Assembly: GCF_000336555.1 (NCBI RefSeq) | Contig: NZ_KB375281.1 | Coordinates: forward strand, 2,050,030 to 2,114,029 | Source of the DNA: Afipia clevelandensis ATCC 49720 | Lineage (GTDB): Bacteria > Pseudomonadota > Alphaproteobacteria > Rhizobiales > Xanthobacteraceae | Reading direction: 5' to 3' | DNA: 64,000 bases | Shown: positions 1-8,467 of the stretch, piece after piece | Position numbering within the stretch: the first letter of the stretch is position 1 | Layout: each line of letters starts with the position of its first letter | Made by a program: the position numbers and the translations under genes | Notes under the pieces: model-generated | Told to the model about the DNA's origin: nothing | The model's database searches: none | The model's input: only the letters and a program-made list of their open reading frames with translations

Positions 1-125
1 CCCTTGCGCGTCATCAGCGAACGGGCCGGACGCGCATCATCGGCGGACCGGTAGACCCGCGCATTACTGAATCGGATGGAGTCCGGGCTGTGCCGCATCG
101 CTCGTTCAGTCGGGCTAGATGAAAG

Positions 126-153
126 GATTGGCGCGGGCGAACCCGCGCCAATC
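126..153 (-). terminator. Terminator after the ABC binding-protein gene
   Basis: A perfect 12-bp inverted repeat (GATTGGCGCGGG and its complement) with a 4-base loop lies 21 bases past the stop codon of the minus-strand binding-protein gene. The tract that follows is only moderately T-rich (CTTTCATC). It suggests that the operon ends here and that permease genes are not co-transcribed further left. Confidence 0.7.
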
Positions 154-174
154 ACATCACATCGAACAGGCCGC

Positions 175-1347
175 TTACTTGACCAGGGCCCAATCAGGCT
201 GGGCCTCGAAGGTCTGAAGCTCCTTGTTGATGAGCTTACCGCCGTCCTTCGCAACCTCGCGCAGATAGACATTCTGCGTGATGTGGCGCGTCGTGGGGTC
301 AATCGAAACCGGGCCGCGCGGGCTGACCCACTTCATGCCCTTGACCGCGGCGACAGCTTTCTCCGGATCGCGCTGGCCCTTGGTGGCTTCGATCATCTTG
401 TAGATCACGCGCGCGCCGTCGTAGGCCGCGACCGATGTCATGGTCACGTTGTCGGCGCTGGTGCCGACCTTGGCGAGCCGCTCAAGGAATGCCTTGTTCT
501 CAGGCGACGCATGCGACACCGCATAGTGATAGGTCGAGAGAATGCCAAGGCCGTTGTCGCCGATGTTCGGCAGGTCGGGCTCGGTCACCACGTCGCCGGT
601 CGAGATAAGCTTGACACCCGACGCCTTCAGGCCGTTGTCGATATAGCCCTTCACAAAGCCGAGCGTCGGAGGACCGGCGGGCAGGAAGGTGAAGATGGTG
701 TCGGCGCCCGAACTCTTGATCCGCTGCATGATGGGGCTGAAATCGGTGGTGGCGATGGGCATGCGGATCGCTTCGACGATCGTGCCGCCTTCGGCCTCGA
801 AGGTCTTCTTGAACGCCGCTTCGGCGTCGATGCCGGGACCGTAGTCGGTCACGGCGATGGCGACCTTCTTGGCGCCCTTGGCTTTCGCGACCTTGGCGGC
901 CGGAACGGTGTTCTGCCACATCGTGAAGGAGGTGCGGACGATATAGGGGCTCTTCTCGACAATGGCCGAGGTCGCTGCGTTGAACACGATCATCGGCGTC
1001 TTGGCTTCTTCCAGCAGCGGTGCCACCGCCATGGCGTCCGGCGTGAAGTAAAGGCCGGCGATGTATTGCACCTTATCCTTGACGATCAGTTCCTGCGCCA
1101 AGGCCTTGGACTTCGCCGGGTTCGGCGATTCCTCGTCGCGATAGATGAATTCGACATCATGGCCGGCAACCTTGCTGCCATGTTCCGCCACCCAGGCGTC
1201 GATGCCTGCCTTGAAGTTCTGGCCGAACAGCGCGTATGGGCCGGACATGGTTCCGATCACGCCGACCTTGATGGTGTCGGCCTGCGCCAGACCGGACATC
1301 AATCCGGCGACCGACAGCGCGCATGCATATTTGAGTGCCTTGTTCAT
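175..1347 (-). CDS. ABC transporter substrate-binding protein, branched-chain amino acid/aromatic type (Peripla_BP_6)
   Basis: This is a 390-residue periplasmic binding protein of the LivK-like family, which delivers hydrophobic amino acids, amides or aromatic acids to an inner-membrane ABC importer. The first ~23 residues form a signal peptide (basic start, hydrophobic core, cleavage near AQA-DT). The mature start TIKVGVIGTMSGPYALFGQN is the typical opening of the fold. The ATG has a GGAG-containing ribosome binding site. It is the last gene of the minus-strand operon with the Rieske oxygenase and glutamine-synthetase-like genes, so its ligand is probably their substrate (inference). No permease or ATPase partner is present in the window, which makes it an orphan here. 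Confidence 0.88.
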   Translation of the reverse strand: MNKALKYACALSVAGLMSGLAQADTIKVGVIGTMSGPYALFGQNFKAGIDAWVAEHGSKVAGHDVEFIYRDEESPNPAKSKALAQELIVKDKVQYIAGLYFTPDAMAVAPLLEEAKTPMIVFNAATSAIVEKSPYIVRTSFTMWQNTVPAAKVAKAKGAKKVAIAVTDYGPGIDAEAAFKKTFEAEGGTIVEAIRMPIATTDFSPIMQRIKSSGADTIFTFLPAGPPTLGFVKGYIDNGLKASGVKLISTGDVVTEPDLPNIGDNGLGILSTYHYAVSHASPENKAFLERLAKVGTSADNVTMTSVAAYDGARVIYKMIEATKGQRDPEKAVAAVKGMKWVSPRGPVSIDPTTRHITQNVYLREVAKDGGKLINKELQTFEAQPDWALVK

Positions 1348-1400
1348 ATTGATCCCCTGCTCCTGTTATTTTGCTTTGTTGTATCATCCACCGCGTGCGG

Positions 1401-2858
1401 TCAGAACATCTCGAAATACTCGCGCTGCTCCCATTCGGTGACTTCTGCCTGAAAGCGCTCGATCTCGGCGTTCTTGATATGCACGTAGTAGTCCACCAGT
1501 TCGGCACCCATTGCGTTGCGGAAGAACGGATCGTCGTGCAGCGCAAAAACAGCTTCACGCAGCGACTTCGGCAACAGGCTCGCCTTGGCCTCGTAAGGTG
1601 TATCGGCTGACGGGCCGGGGTCAATGGCGCGGTCCACGCCGTCGAGTCCGGACAGGATTTGCGACGACATATAAAGGTAAGGATTAGCCGCAGGCTCGCC
1701 GACACGGTTCTCAAACCGTGTGGCGGGGTCCTTCGGGCCGCCCAGCACGCGGATCATGACACCCCGGTTGTCGCGGCCCCAGATCGCGCGGTCTGGCGCC
1801 AGCGAATAGGAGCGGTAGCGCTTGTAGCCGTTGATGGTCGGCGTTGTGAATACGGTGGCCGCGCGGGCATGGTCCAGCAGGCCGCCGAGATAGCCCTTGC
1901 CGAACGCCGAGAGGAATTCACCGTCGCTGTCGGACATGAAGGCATTGCGGCCATCGGCCTTCGACACCAGCGACTGATGCAAATGCCAGCCGGACGAGAC
2001 CACATTGGGAATACGCGGGCGGCACATGAAGGTGGCGTGATAGCCGTGGCGATGGCAAATCTGCTTCACGGCGCTGCGGAACAGCACCATGGTATCGGCA
2101 GGATCGAGACCGACCGCGGGCGCGAAGGTGAACTCGCACTGGCTCGGGCCGAACTCAACTTCGATGGACCGCAACGGCAGGCCGAGCGCGACCACATCGC
2201 GCCGGATCAGTTCCAGCACCGGCTCCATCTGGTCGTAGCGCTGTTCGGTCAGATACTGATAGCCGTGCGACAGCAGGCTGACATCGGGCGGCTCGCCAGG
2301 CTGGCCCGCATGCGCCGGCTGCATCTTCGGGTCGTTGACCTTGAAGACATGAAACTCGACTTCAAGACCCGCCTTGAAGTCGTAGCCACGCGCGGACAAC
2401 TTGCTCAAAACAGACTTATAGAGACCGCGCGTCGCGAACGGCACCGGACGGCCATCGGCGAAATGCACGTCGCAGAGCACCCAGCCCGTGGTCGGCGCCC
2501 ACGGCAGCACGCGAAAAGTCATCGGATCGGGAATCATCAGGACGTCGGCCGCGCCCTGCATCTCCGCCATCCCGAAACCGCCGCCCGCGGTGAACACCGG
2601 AAACACCGTGCGGTGCGAAGTGTCCTTCGCGAGCATCGTGGTGGTGATGGTGCAGCCGTTCTCGAGAATGCGCAGCGCTTCTTCGGCAACCAGCGTCTTG
2701 CCGCGCAGGATCCCATGCTGATCCGGGAACGAGAAGCGGATGGTCTGCAGCCCCTGCTCCTCGGCAATGCGCCGGAGCCGGACTGCCGCCTCGTTCTGCT
2801 CCTCCGACCAGAGGCGATGCCGCGCGACAAAACTCAACGAACTTGCTTTCCCTGACAT
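1401..2858 (-). CDS. Glutamine synthetase family protein (gamma-glutamylamide ligase type)
   Basis: This 485-residue protein has the glutamine synthetase catalytic domain. Visible motifs are GLEVEFHVF (metal-binding Glu, near 165-173), SSGWHLHQSL (the GSGxHxHQS equivalent), NGYKRYRSYSLAP and the RVGEPAANPYLY block. Divergent members of this family do not assimilate ammonia; they join glutamate to an amine, as PuuA does with putrescine and the aniline-pathway ligases with aniline. It starts 15 bp after the Rieske oxygenase stop codon, so the two are almost certainly co-transcribed. A role in gamma-glutamylating an amine substrate or intermediate is inferred from that context. Length and motifs show no sign of decay. 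Housekeeping GlnA is very unlikely. Confidence 0.85.
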   Translation of the reverse strand: MSGKASSLSFVARHRLWSEEQNEAAVRLRRIAEEQGLQTIRFSFPDQHGILRGKTLVAEEALRILENGCTITTTMLAKDTSHRTVFPVFTAGGGFGMAEMQGAADVLMIPDPMTFRVLPWAPTTGWVLCDVHFADGRPVPFATRGLYKSVLSKLSARGYDFKAGLEVEFHVFKVNDPKMQPAHAGQPGEPPDVSLLSHGYQYLTEQRYDQMEPVLELIRRDVVALGLPLRSIEVEFGPSQCEFTFAPAVGLDPADTMVLFRSAVKQICHRHGYHATFMCRPRIPNVVSSGWHLHQSLVSKADGRNAFMSDSDGEFLSAFGKGYLGGLLDHARAATVFTTPTINGYKRYRSYSLAPDRAIWGRDNRGVMIRVLGGPKDPATRFENRVGEPAANPYLYMSSQILSGLDGVDRAIDPGPSADTPYEAKASLLPKSLREAVFALHDDPFFRNAMGAELVDYYVHIKNAEIERFQAEVTEWEQREYFEMF

Positions 2859-2873
2859 GAGTTCGATCAGGCC

Positions 2874-4232
2874 TTATTCGGCTGCGGTGAGATGCGGCAC
2901 CTTCTCCGCAATCTCCGCAGGCACCGGCGCAGCCCAGGGCGCACCGCGCCGCCGCTTCACGTCGACTTCCATCCAGTAAATTTCCCAGCCGCGCGTCGGG
3001 CCGATGCCGTCCATCGTGGCCGGTCCCTGAATCGCACGTGCATTGGCTTCGTCAAGGAACAGCAGCGGCCTGGTGCCGCCCACCGCCTTCTCGATTTCCT
3101 GACGCAGCAGGCGGCGATACTGCACGATTGCCTTGTCGGACTGGCCGAGATGTTCACGGGTGCGATCCTGAATCGCGCCCATGGATTCCACAGCCCACTG
3201 ATCGTGCACGTTGATGTCGAGGCCCATGCCCGTATAGGTCTCGGTGGCCTGCTCATGCGGATCGAAACCGTAGTCGTTGGTCTTGTTCTTGCGCGAGACG
3301 TAGTCCGGCAGTTCGTAGAGTTCGAGGCGCTGTTCGCGCATCTTCTTCTTGTCCACCGGCGTCGAGTAGCTGGTGAAGATCGCATACCAGTAGCAATGGG
3401 TATCATCGACCGGCACATGCCACTGCGTGATGGTCATTTCCTGACTCATCGGAATGACGAAGCCATGCGGGAACAATTGATTGGTGACGCGGACGTGCGT
3501 GCGCTCGTCGTCGATCTGGCGCAGCGCGACCAGGCGAAGTCCGTACTCGGTCTTCTCGACATTGATGATCGGGCGGTCGTATTCGCGCAAAATCTTGGTC
3601 ATCGGCAAATCGGTGCCCGCGGAGGCGCCGCGGAACTGCTTGCCGTAGGATTTTTCCAGATCCTCATCCTCGAAGAAGCGATGCAGGAACGAGGCGTGCG
3701 CCGGATCAATGCCGACCTCCAGCGCCTGCAGCCAGTTGCATTCGATCAGGCCCTTGAATGCGAACGTATAGGCATCGGGCGCAACGAAGCAGTCGATCTC
3801 TGGAAACGCCGGCGGTTCGCCTTCGCCGAGATAGGCCCAGAGGATGCCGCCCTTCTCGACGACAGGATAAGCGCGCTGCTTGATGTTTTTGCAGAGCACC
3901 GAGCCGACCGGCTCCGCCGGCGTCTCAAGGCAATTGCCCTGAACATCGAACAGCCAGCCATGGAAGGCGCAGCGCAGGCCGCCATTTTCAAGACGGCCGA
4001 AAGCGAGATCCGCCCCGCGATGCGGGCAATCGCGATCCATCAGGCCATAGCGGCCCTGCTCGTCGCGGAACAGAACGAAGTTTTCGCCAAGCAACCGCAC
4101 AGCCCTGACCGGGCGCGGGCCTTCGAGTTCATCGACCAGAGCTGCTGGCTGCCAATACATCCGCATCAGCTTGCCGCAAGGATCGGCGCGCCCGGTGCGG
4201 GTGATCAGATCGTTCTGCTCCTGGCTCATCAT
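2874..4232 (-). CDS. Rieske non-heme iron oxygenase, alpha subunit (phthalate-dioxygenase-like)
   Basis: This is the terminal oxygenase component that hydroxylates or demethylates aromatic or amine substrates using electrons from a reductase. The Rieske [2Fe-2S] ligands are plain: C69-P-H71 and C88-x2-H91. The mononuclear iron motif DPAHASFLH (Asp and two His) lies near residue 200. The N-terminus (LITRTGRADPCGKLMRMYWQ) resembles phthalate 4,5-dioxygenase relatives, which are homo-oligomers without a beta subunit, and none is encoded nearby. I chose the ATG at 4232, which follows GGAAGGA; an upstream extension to 4340 lacks a binding site. It is the first gene of the operon with the GS-like ligase and binding protein. 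The substrate is unknown. Confidence 0.88.
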   Translation of the reverse strand: MMSQEQNDLITRTGRADPCGKLMRMYWQPAALVDELEGPRPVRAVRLLGENFVLFRDEQGRYGLMDRDCPHRGADLAFGRLENGGLRCAFHGWLFDVQGNCLETPAEPVGSVLCKNIKQRAYPVVEKGGILWAYLGEGEPPAFPEIDCFVAPDAYTFAFKGLIECNWLQALEVGIDPAHASFLHRFFEDEDLEKSYGKQFRGASAGTDLPMTKILREYDRPIINVEKTEYGLRLVALRQIDDERTHVRVTNQLFPHGFVIPMSQEMTITQWHVPVDDTHCYWYAIFTSYSTPVDKKKMREQRLELYELPDYVSRKNKTNDYGFDPHEQATETYTGMGLDINVHDQWAVESMGAIQDRTREHLGQSDKAIVQYRRLLRQEIEKAVGGTRPLLFLDEANARAIQGPATMDGIGPTRGWEIYWMEVDVKRRRGAPWAAPVPAEIAEKVPHLTAAE

Positions 4233-4432
4233 GGCTGTGTCGTCCTTCCGCTCCCGAGAGGGTTGTTTCCGGACGCCGATGACGCAGTCATGCAACGCTC
4301 CGGTCCGCCGACATGCTTCGGCGATTGAAAACCTTTCCACGACATCGCGCGAGGGTTTGCGGGTGTAAATCCGCTGCCAACGGCGATTTCTTTCGTCGCA
4401 CTCTCGTGTCGTCGCATCGTGGATTGAAGAAA

Positions 4433-4447
4433 GTTCGATGAACGAAC
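4433..4447. promoter_or_regulatory. Candidate IclR-type operator 1
   Basis: GTTCGATGAACGAAC is a 15-bp site with perfect 5-bp arms (GTTCG/CGAAC). It resembles the 15-mer I recall for the IclR-family regulator PcaR (GTTCGATAATCGCAC). It lies about 200 bp upstream of the oxygenase start codon. Confidence 0.5.
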
Positions 4448-4585
4448 ATTTGTGCGTTATTTATTAGACTGCCTCCAAAGTGAGGATCACACAAGCTCGT
4501 TCTTGCGACTTTGCTTGCCTATTTGTGCTGCAGCCGCGAAATTCGTTCGTCGGCTGTGTCAGCACAGTTCAGACAGGATTGAAAC

Positions 4586-4600
4586 GTTCGATCATCGCCC
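4586..4600. promoter_or_regulatory. Candidate IclR-type operator 2
   Basis: GTTCGATCATCGCCC matches the recalled PcaR 15-mer at 13 of 15 positions. It lies 64 bp upstream of the reductase start codon and 4 bp before the third site. Confidence 0.5.
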
Positions 4601-4604
4601 GTAT

Positions 4605-4619
4605 GTTCGTCATATGAAC
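4605..4619. promoter_or_regulatory. Candidate IclR-type operator 3
   Basis: GTTCGTCATATGAAC is a 15-bp site with GTTC/GAAC arms, the same length and layout as the two upstream sites. It lies 45 bp before the reductase start, which suits repression or activation of that promoter. Confidence 0.45.
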
Positions 4620-4663
4620 CGCCGGACCAAATCCCCTGTTGCCCGTTTCCTGAAGGCAGAACC

Positions 4664-5905
4664 ATGAGCGGCCTCGTCATTATCGGCGCGTCGTATGCCG
4701 GTGTTCAGGCAGCGTTGAGCGCGCGCGATTCAGGATACGGCGAACGCATCACGGTGATCGCCGACGAGCACCTGCTGCCCTATCAGCGCCCGCCGCTGTC
4801 CAAGGATTTCCTGCTCGACAGGGTGACGCAGGACGGTCTGGTTCTGCGCGACAACGCCTTCTTCAAGCTCAAGCAGATCGACCTCATGCTCGAAACGCGC
4901 GTGCATGCGATCGACCGGCATGCGCGCAGGCTGTCGATCAATGGCGACAACACCACCCTCGCCTTCGACAAGCTGTTCATCGGCACCGGCTCGCATGCGC
5001 GCCGCCTGACCGTTCCGGGATCCGAACGCGACGGCGTGTGCTATCTGCGCTCGATCCGCGATGCGATCGCCCTGAAGCAGAGATTGCAGGACGCCGCCGA
5101 GATCGTCGTGATCGGCGGCGGCTTCATCGGGCTCGAGGTCGCAGCCTCCGCCAGCAAGCTCGGCAAGAAAGTCACGCTGATCGAAAGCGCCTCGCGCCTG
5201 CTGGAACGCGCGGTGTCGCCCCTCGTCTCGCAATTCCTGCTCGACCTGCATACACGCCACGGCGTCGATGTCCGGCTCAATGAATCGGTCTCTTCCATCG
5301 GCGGCAACGATGGCCGCGCCGCATTCGTCACCATTTCAAATGGCGCCAACGTACCAGCGGATCTCGTCCTTGTTGGAATTGGCGGCGTTCCTAGCGATCA
5401 GCTCGCGCGCGATGCGCAACTGACCTGTGGCAACGGAATCGTGGTGGACGATCACGGCATGACCAGTGATCCGGACATCTATGCGGCCGGCGACTGCGCC
5501 AATCACTACAATCCTCATGCCGGAGACTGGGTGCGGCTCGAATCCGTTCAGAACGCGCAGGATCAGGGCAAGGCGGCCGGGCTGGCGATTGCCGGAAAGA
5601 CCGGCCCCTACGTCAGCGTGCCGCGCTTCTGGTCGGACCAGTACGACGCCAAGTTGCAAACCGTCGGGATATCGCGCAATTTCGACCAGCAGGTCGTCCG
5701 CGGCTCGCTCGAAGATGGGCAGTTTTCGGTCTTCTACTACAGGCAGGGCAAGCTCTGCGCCGTGGACAGCATCAACCGCGCCGGGGACCAGATGGCGGCC
5801 CGCCGCCTGATTGACGGCGGCCTGTCGCCATCGCCCGAGCAGGCCGCCGACCTGTCCTTCGATTTCAAGTCGCTTTTGATCCCGATCAAAGCCGAAAGCC
5901 GATGA
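4664..5905 (+). CDS. NAD(P)/FAD-dependent ferredoxin reductase
   Basis: This 413-residue flavoprotein belongs to the family of reductases that pass NAD(P)H electrons through a ferredoxin to oxygenases (rhodocoxin, putidaredoxin and BphA4-type reductases). It shows an N-terminal FAD-binding motif (IIGASYAG), the YQRPPLSK segment typical of this family, a central NAD-binding motif (VVIGGGFIGLE, near 149) and the C-terminal FAD motif DIYAAGDCANH. It is divergent from the Rieske oxygenase and is its likely electron source (inference). No [2Fe-2S] ferredoxin gene is found in the window, so a carrier must come from elsewhere unless reduction is direct. The iclR gene follows 62 bp downstream in the same direction. 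Confidence 0.88.
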   Translation: MSGLVIIGASYAGVQAALSARDSGYGERITVIADEHLLPYQRPPLSKDFLLDRVTQDGLVLRDNAFFKLKQIDLMLETRVHAIDRHARRLSINGDNTTLAFDKLFIGTGSHARRLTVPGSERDGVCYLRSIRDAIALKQRLQDAAEIVVIGGGFIGLEVAASASKLGKKVTLIESASRLLERAVSPLVSQFLLDLHTRHGVDVRLNESVSSIGGNDGRAAFVTISNGANVPADLVLVGIGGVPSDQLARDAQLTCGNGIVVDDHGMTSDPDIYAAGDCANHYNPHAGDWVRLESVQNAQDQGKAAGLAIAGKTGPYVSVPRFWSDQYDAKLQTVGISRNFDQQVVRGSLEDGQFSVFYYRQGKLCAVDSINRAGDQMAARRLIDGGLSPSPEQAADLSFDFKSLLIPIKAESR

Positions 5906-5967
5906 TCGAACAAATCTGCGTTCCGAAACGGCATTGAATTTCAATCGGAAGGGACGGCTCGGTCGAT

Positions 5968-6765
5968 ATGCCCCGTGTGAACCGCACTGCAGAGGAAGAA
6001 GAGGCCCGGCGCGAGGGCGGCGAATTCATCGAAAGCCTCGATCGGGGACTTCGCGTGCTGCAGTCATTCGGCACCGAGCACCGCCCGATGACCCTGAGCG
6101 ACATCGCCAAAGCATCGAACCTGTCGCGCGCGACCGCCCGCCGTATCCTCCTGACACTTCAGCGGGCAGGTTTCGTGGCGGGCGATGAGCGGCTGTTTTC
6201 GCTGACGCCGCGGGTGCTTGCGCTGGCTTCGGCCTACCTGTCGTCCAACCAGATCGTCGCCGTGATGCAGCCGCTGATGGACGACATCTCGACCAAGGCA
6301 CGAGAGGTCTGCTCGCTCGCCATTCTCGACGGCCATGAAGCGGTCTTCGTCGCGCGGGCAAGTCCGGCACGGGTATTTTCCGCAGGCATCGACATCGGAT
6401 ACCGGCTGCCCGCCTACTGCACCTCGGTCGGCCGCGTGCTGCTCGGCCGCCTGCCAAACGACGAACTGACATCGGCGATCGACGCGATGGCTGTCACGGC
6501 CCAGACGCCGGAAACGGTGACGGACAAATCCATCGTGACCGCGACAATCATCGCCGACCGGAACAAGGGCTACTCGCTGGTGGACCGCGAAGCCGAACCC
6601 GGCTTCCGCTCCATTTCGGTGCCGATCCGCCGCTATGACGGCGCTGTGGTCGCGGCGGCAAACATCGGCGCGCATGTGGATCGCATCACCACCGGCGAAA
6701 TGATCGACCGCTTCCTGCCGTTGCTCAACGACATGGCCAAGACCGCCAAGCCGCTGCTGGTTTAG
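5968..6765 (+). CDS. IclR family transcriptional regulator
   Basis: The protein has 265 residues with an N-terminal winged helix-turn-helix (about 20-80; LSDIAKASNLSRATARRILLTL is the DNA-binding segment) and a C-terminal IclR effector domain (about 95-260) with the conserved YCTSVGRVLL stretch. It resembles the PcaR/PcaU branch, which controls aromatic acid catabolism. It lies downstream of the ferredoxin reductase and probably binds the three GTTC palindromes between the divergent operons (inference). The ATG at 5968 has only a distant GGAAGGGA upstream, so the start is probable rather than certain. Its stop overlaps the stop of the convergent isomerase gene. Confidence 0.9.
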   Translation: MPRVNRTAEEEEARREGGEFIESLDRGLRVLQSFGTEHRPMTLSDIAKASNLSRATARRILLTLQRAGFVAGDERLFSLTPRVLALASAYLSSNQIVAVMQPLMDDISTKAREVCSLAILDGHEAVFVARASPARVFSAGIDIGYRLPAYCTSVGRVLLGRLPNDELTSAIDAMAVTAQTPETVTDKSIVTATIIADRNKGYSLVDREAEPGFRSISVPIRRYDGAVVAAANIGAHVDRITTGEMIDRFLPLLNDMAKTAKPLLV

Positions 6766-7106
6766 ATATCCAGCAGCCGTTTCTTGTAGGCCTGCGGGTC
6801 CATGTCGCGGATGTCGATGCTGATGCTGTGGACACTCGCCAGGATTCCCGCGAGCGTCTTTCGTAACTCGGTGCTGAGATGTTCCTTCTGCGCGGGTGTC
6901 CGTCCCGCCAGCAGATACAGCGCAACATGAAAGAACGAGCGCTGTTCGCCCGCCACGAGATAATCCGCGAACGGCAGCGCGCGAATTTTCAGGTCCTCGG
7001 CTTTCACAATACCGGTCGCGGCAGCCGCCTCATGAATCGCCCGCATGACATCCCGCATCGGCGGCATGTCCGGGGTCGCGGAATAATGGCAGACTATGTG
7101 CGGCAT
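6762..7106 (-). CDS. 5-carboxymethyl-2-hydroxymuconate isomerase-like protein
   Basis: This small protein of 114 residues belongs to the tautomerase superfamily branch of CHMI (HpaF/HpcD), which isomerises ring-cleavage products in homoprotocatechuate breakdown. After Met removal it begins PHIVCHYSA, giving the N-terminal proline that acts as catalytic base in this family. That fixes the start at the ATG at 7106 rather than the in-frame TTG just before it, and AGGATGA precedes it. Conserved features include the ADYLVAGE segment. It is convergent with iclR and 49 bp downstream of the metallo-hydrolase gene. Its natural substrate here is unproven; other homoprotocatechuate genes are not in the window. 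Confidence 0.82.
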   Translation of the reverse strand: MPHIVCHYSATPDMPPMRDVMRAIHEAAAATGIVKAEDLKIRALPFADYLVAGEQRSFFHVALYLLAGRTPAQKEHLSTELRKTLAGILASVHSISIDIRDMDPQAYKKRLLDI

Positions 7107-7155
7107 CAATCATCCTGCAGTCATCAATTGCCAAAGCGCCGGATGAACGCTTCGG

Positions 7156-8088
7156 TTAGCGGCGGCGATAGAGACCTTCCTCGTTCACCTCGACCCGTCC
7201 ATCCGAGACGAGTTCAGCCAGATGCTGCGAGATCGACCGGGTTTCAGCATCCACCACCCATGGACTGTCATGACCCGGGGGATACAGCAACCGCTGCTCG
7301 ACCAGGTCTGCAAGCGTCTTCGGCGATGGCGCGAGCAAATCCAGCAGGCGCTGCTCACGTTCATCCAGCTTGGCGGCGTAGGCGGCGAGATCGCGCAGGA
7401 AATGGTCGCGATCGGTGTAGACGCCCCGGTGGTGGGCCGTCACCCAGACTTTCGCGGGAATATCCGGCAGCAACCTCAGGCTCCGGCGGAAGTCGCTCAG
7501 ACTTGAGGAAGCATCGCCGTAGTAGGGCCCGAAGCCGGTCAGGTCGATATCGCCGATGAACGCCACGCCTTCCGGCTCAATGAGGAGGACACAGTGCCCG
7601 GCGGTGTGACCGGGCATATGGAAAGCGCGAACCTTGACCTGGCCGAGGTCCCACACCGCGCCATCCTGATAACCCTGCGCGTCAGGCCGCGGCGCGTAGA
7701 AAAGATCACGCCGGAATCGCGTCAGCATCTCCGGAATGCGGGCCTGATCCGTCGTTCCGAAGGCCGCGATCAATCCTTCCGGACTGCGGGCAGCCGGCAA
7801 GTCGGCGTCATGCACATAGACAGGTGCATCGGGGAGCCGATGCAGACCGGCCATATGGTCCTCGTGGACATGCCCCATCACAACCAGGTCGGCGGCATCG
7901 AATTCGGGACCGATATAATTTGAAACGAGCACCGTATCCAAAGCGGCGTGCGTGTCCGAACCTTTCACGATGACCTGATTGCCGTCGGGATACTTTCCGT
8001 TCTTGTCGCCGAAGAAAACCGAGACCCGTCCGAAATCGGCGCGAGGCGGCTGGGGGCGGGAGACGGCTTTGCGCGCCGCGGCGTCCAT
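7156..8088 (-). CDS. MBL-fold metallo-hydrolase
   Basis: This 310-residue metallo-beta-lactamase-fold hydrolase carries the HxHxDH metal motif as HVHEDH at 73-78. A further ligand motif (MPGHTAGHC) lies near 165-175, and GDIDLTGFG follows. The C-terminal ~70 residues are a separate helical part that could be the small winged-helix domain seen in some RNase Z/glyoxalase II relatives. No signal peptide is visible, so it is cytoplasmic. GGAAGGA precedes the ATG. It may be co-transcribed with the isomerase gene below it. Members hydrolyse thioesters, lactones or phosphodiesters; the sequence alone does not say which. Confidence 0.82.
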   Translation of the reverse strand: MDAAARKAVSRPQPPRADFGRVSVFFGDKNGKYPDGNQVIVKGSDTHAALDTVLVSNYIGPEFDAADLVVMGHVHEDHMAGLHRLPDAPVYVHDADLPAARSPEGLIAAFGTTDQARIPEMLTRFRRDLFYAPRPDAQGYQDGAVWDLGQVKVRAFHMPGHTAGHCVLLIEPEGVAFIGDIDLTGFGPYYGDASSSLSDFRRSLRLLPDIPAKVWVTAHHRGVYTDRDHFLRDLAAYAAKLDEREQRLLDLLAPSPKTLADLVEQRLLYPPGHDSPWVVDAETRSISQHLAELVSDGRVEVNEEGLYRRR

Positions 8089-8270
8089 CGTGAGAGTCCT
8101 TCCGTAAACCTTGGCGGACCAGTACGATCATCAACGCCGCCGATAACGTCACGTAGCAGGCGGGCGCGCGTGACCGCAAATCGCAATCAACGAAGTGTAG
8201 AGGGGAAAGTAGTGGCAGATCGCCGCGGCGCTTTTTGCGCGGATCGGATCAGCAAACTGTCTGATATGGA

Positions 8271-8346
<76 letters not shown>

Positions 8347-8467
8347 GAATGCCCGGCGGCGGACCGTCGGGACGGCGTCGTTTAGCAAAGCGAGTAGGCC
8401 ATGTCCAGCAATGTGACCGCTTTTTCCCGGCCTGAAACCACAGGAATTCGGAGGCTTTATGGGCAAG

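Larger units (their letters stand above)
4233..4663. promoter_or_regulatory. Divergent intergenic region between the oxygenase operon and the reductase-iclR operon
   Basis: These 431 bases separate the two divergent operons and contain no convincing gene. A 71-codon frame at 4452-4667 has no family features and ends inside the reductase start. The region holds three 15-bp sites of GTTC-type symmetry, listed separately, and is AT-richer than its surroundings around 4440-4470. It should carry both operon promoters, but I could not assign -35/-10 boxes with confidence. Confidence 0.6.

Noticed and set aside
1-125. Possible end of a plus-strand gene at the left edge (open to TAG at 52-54)
   Set aside because: Seventeen codons without recognisable sequence are not enough to support a gene.
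1659-4328. Two long plus-strand frames (398 and 478 codons) opposite the GS-like and Rieske genes
   Set aside because: They lack motifs, and the minus-strand genes carry complete active-site signatures.
4452-4667. A 71-codon frame just upstream of the ferredoxin reductase
   Set aside because: Checked as a possible missing ferredoxin; it has no Cys pattern for a 2Fe-2S cluster and no binding site.
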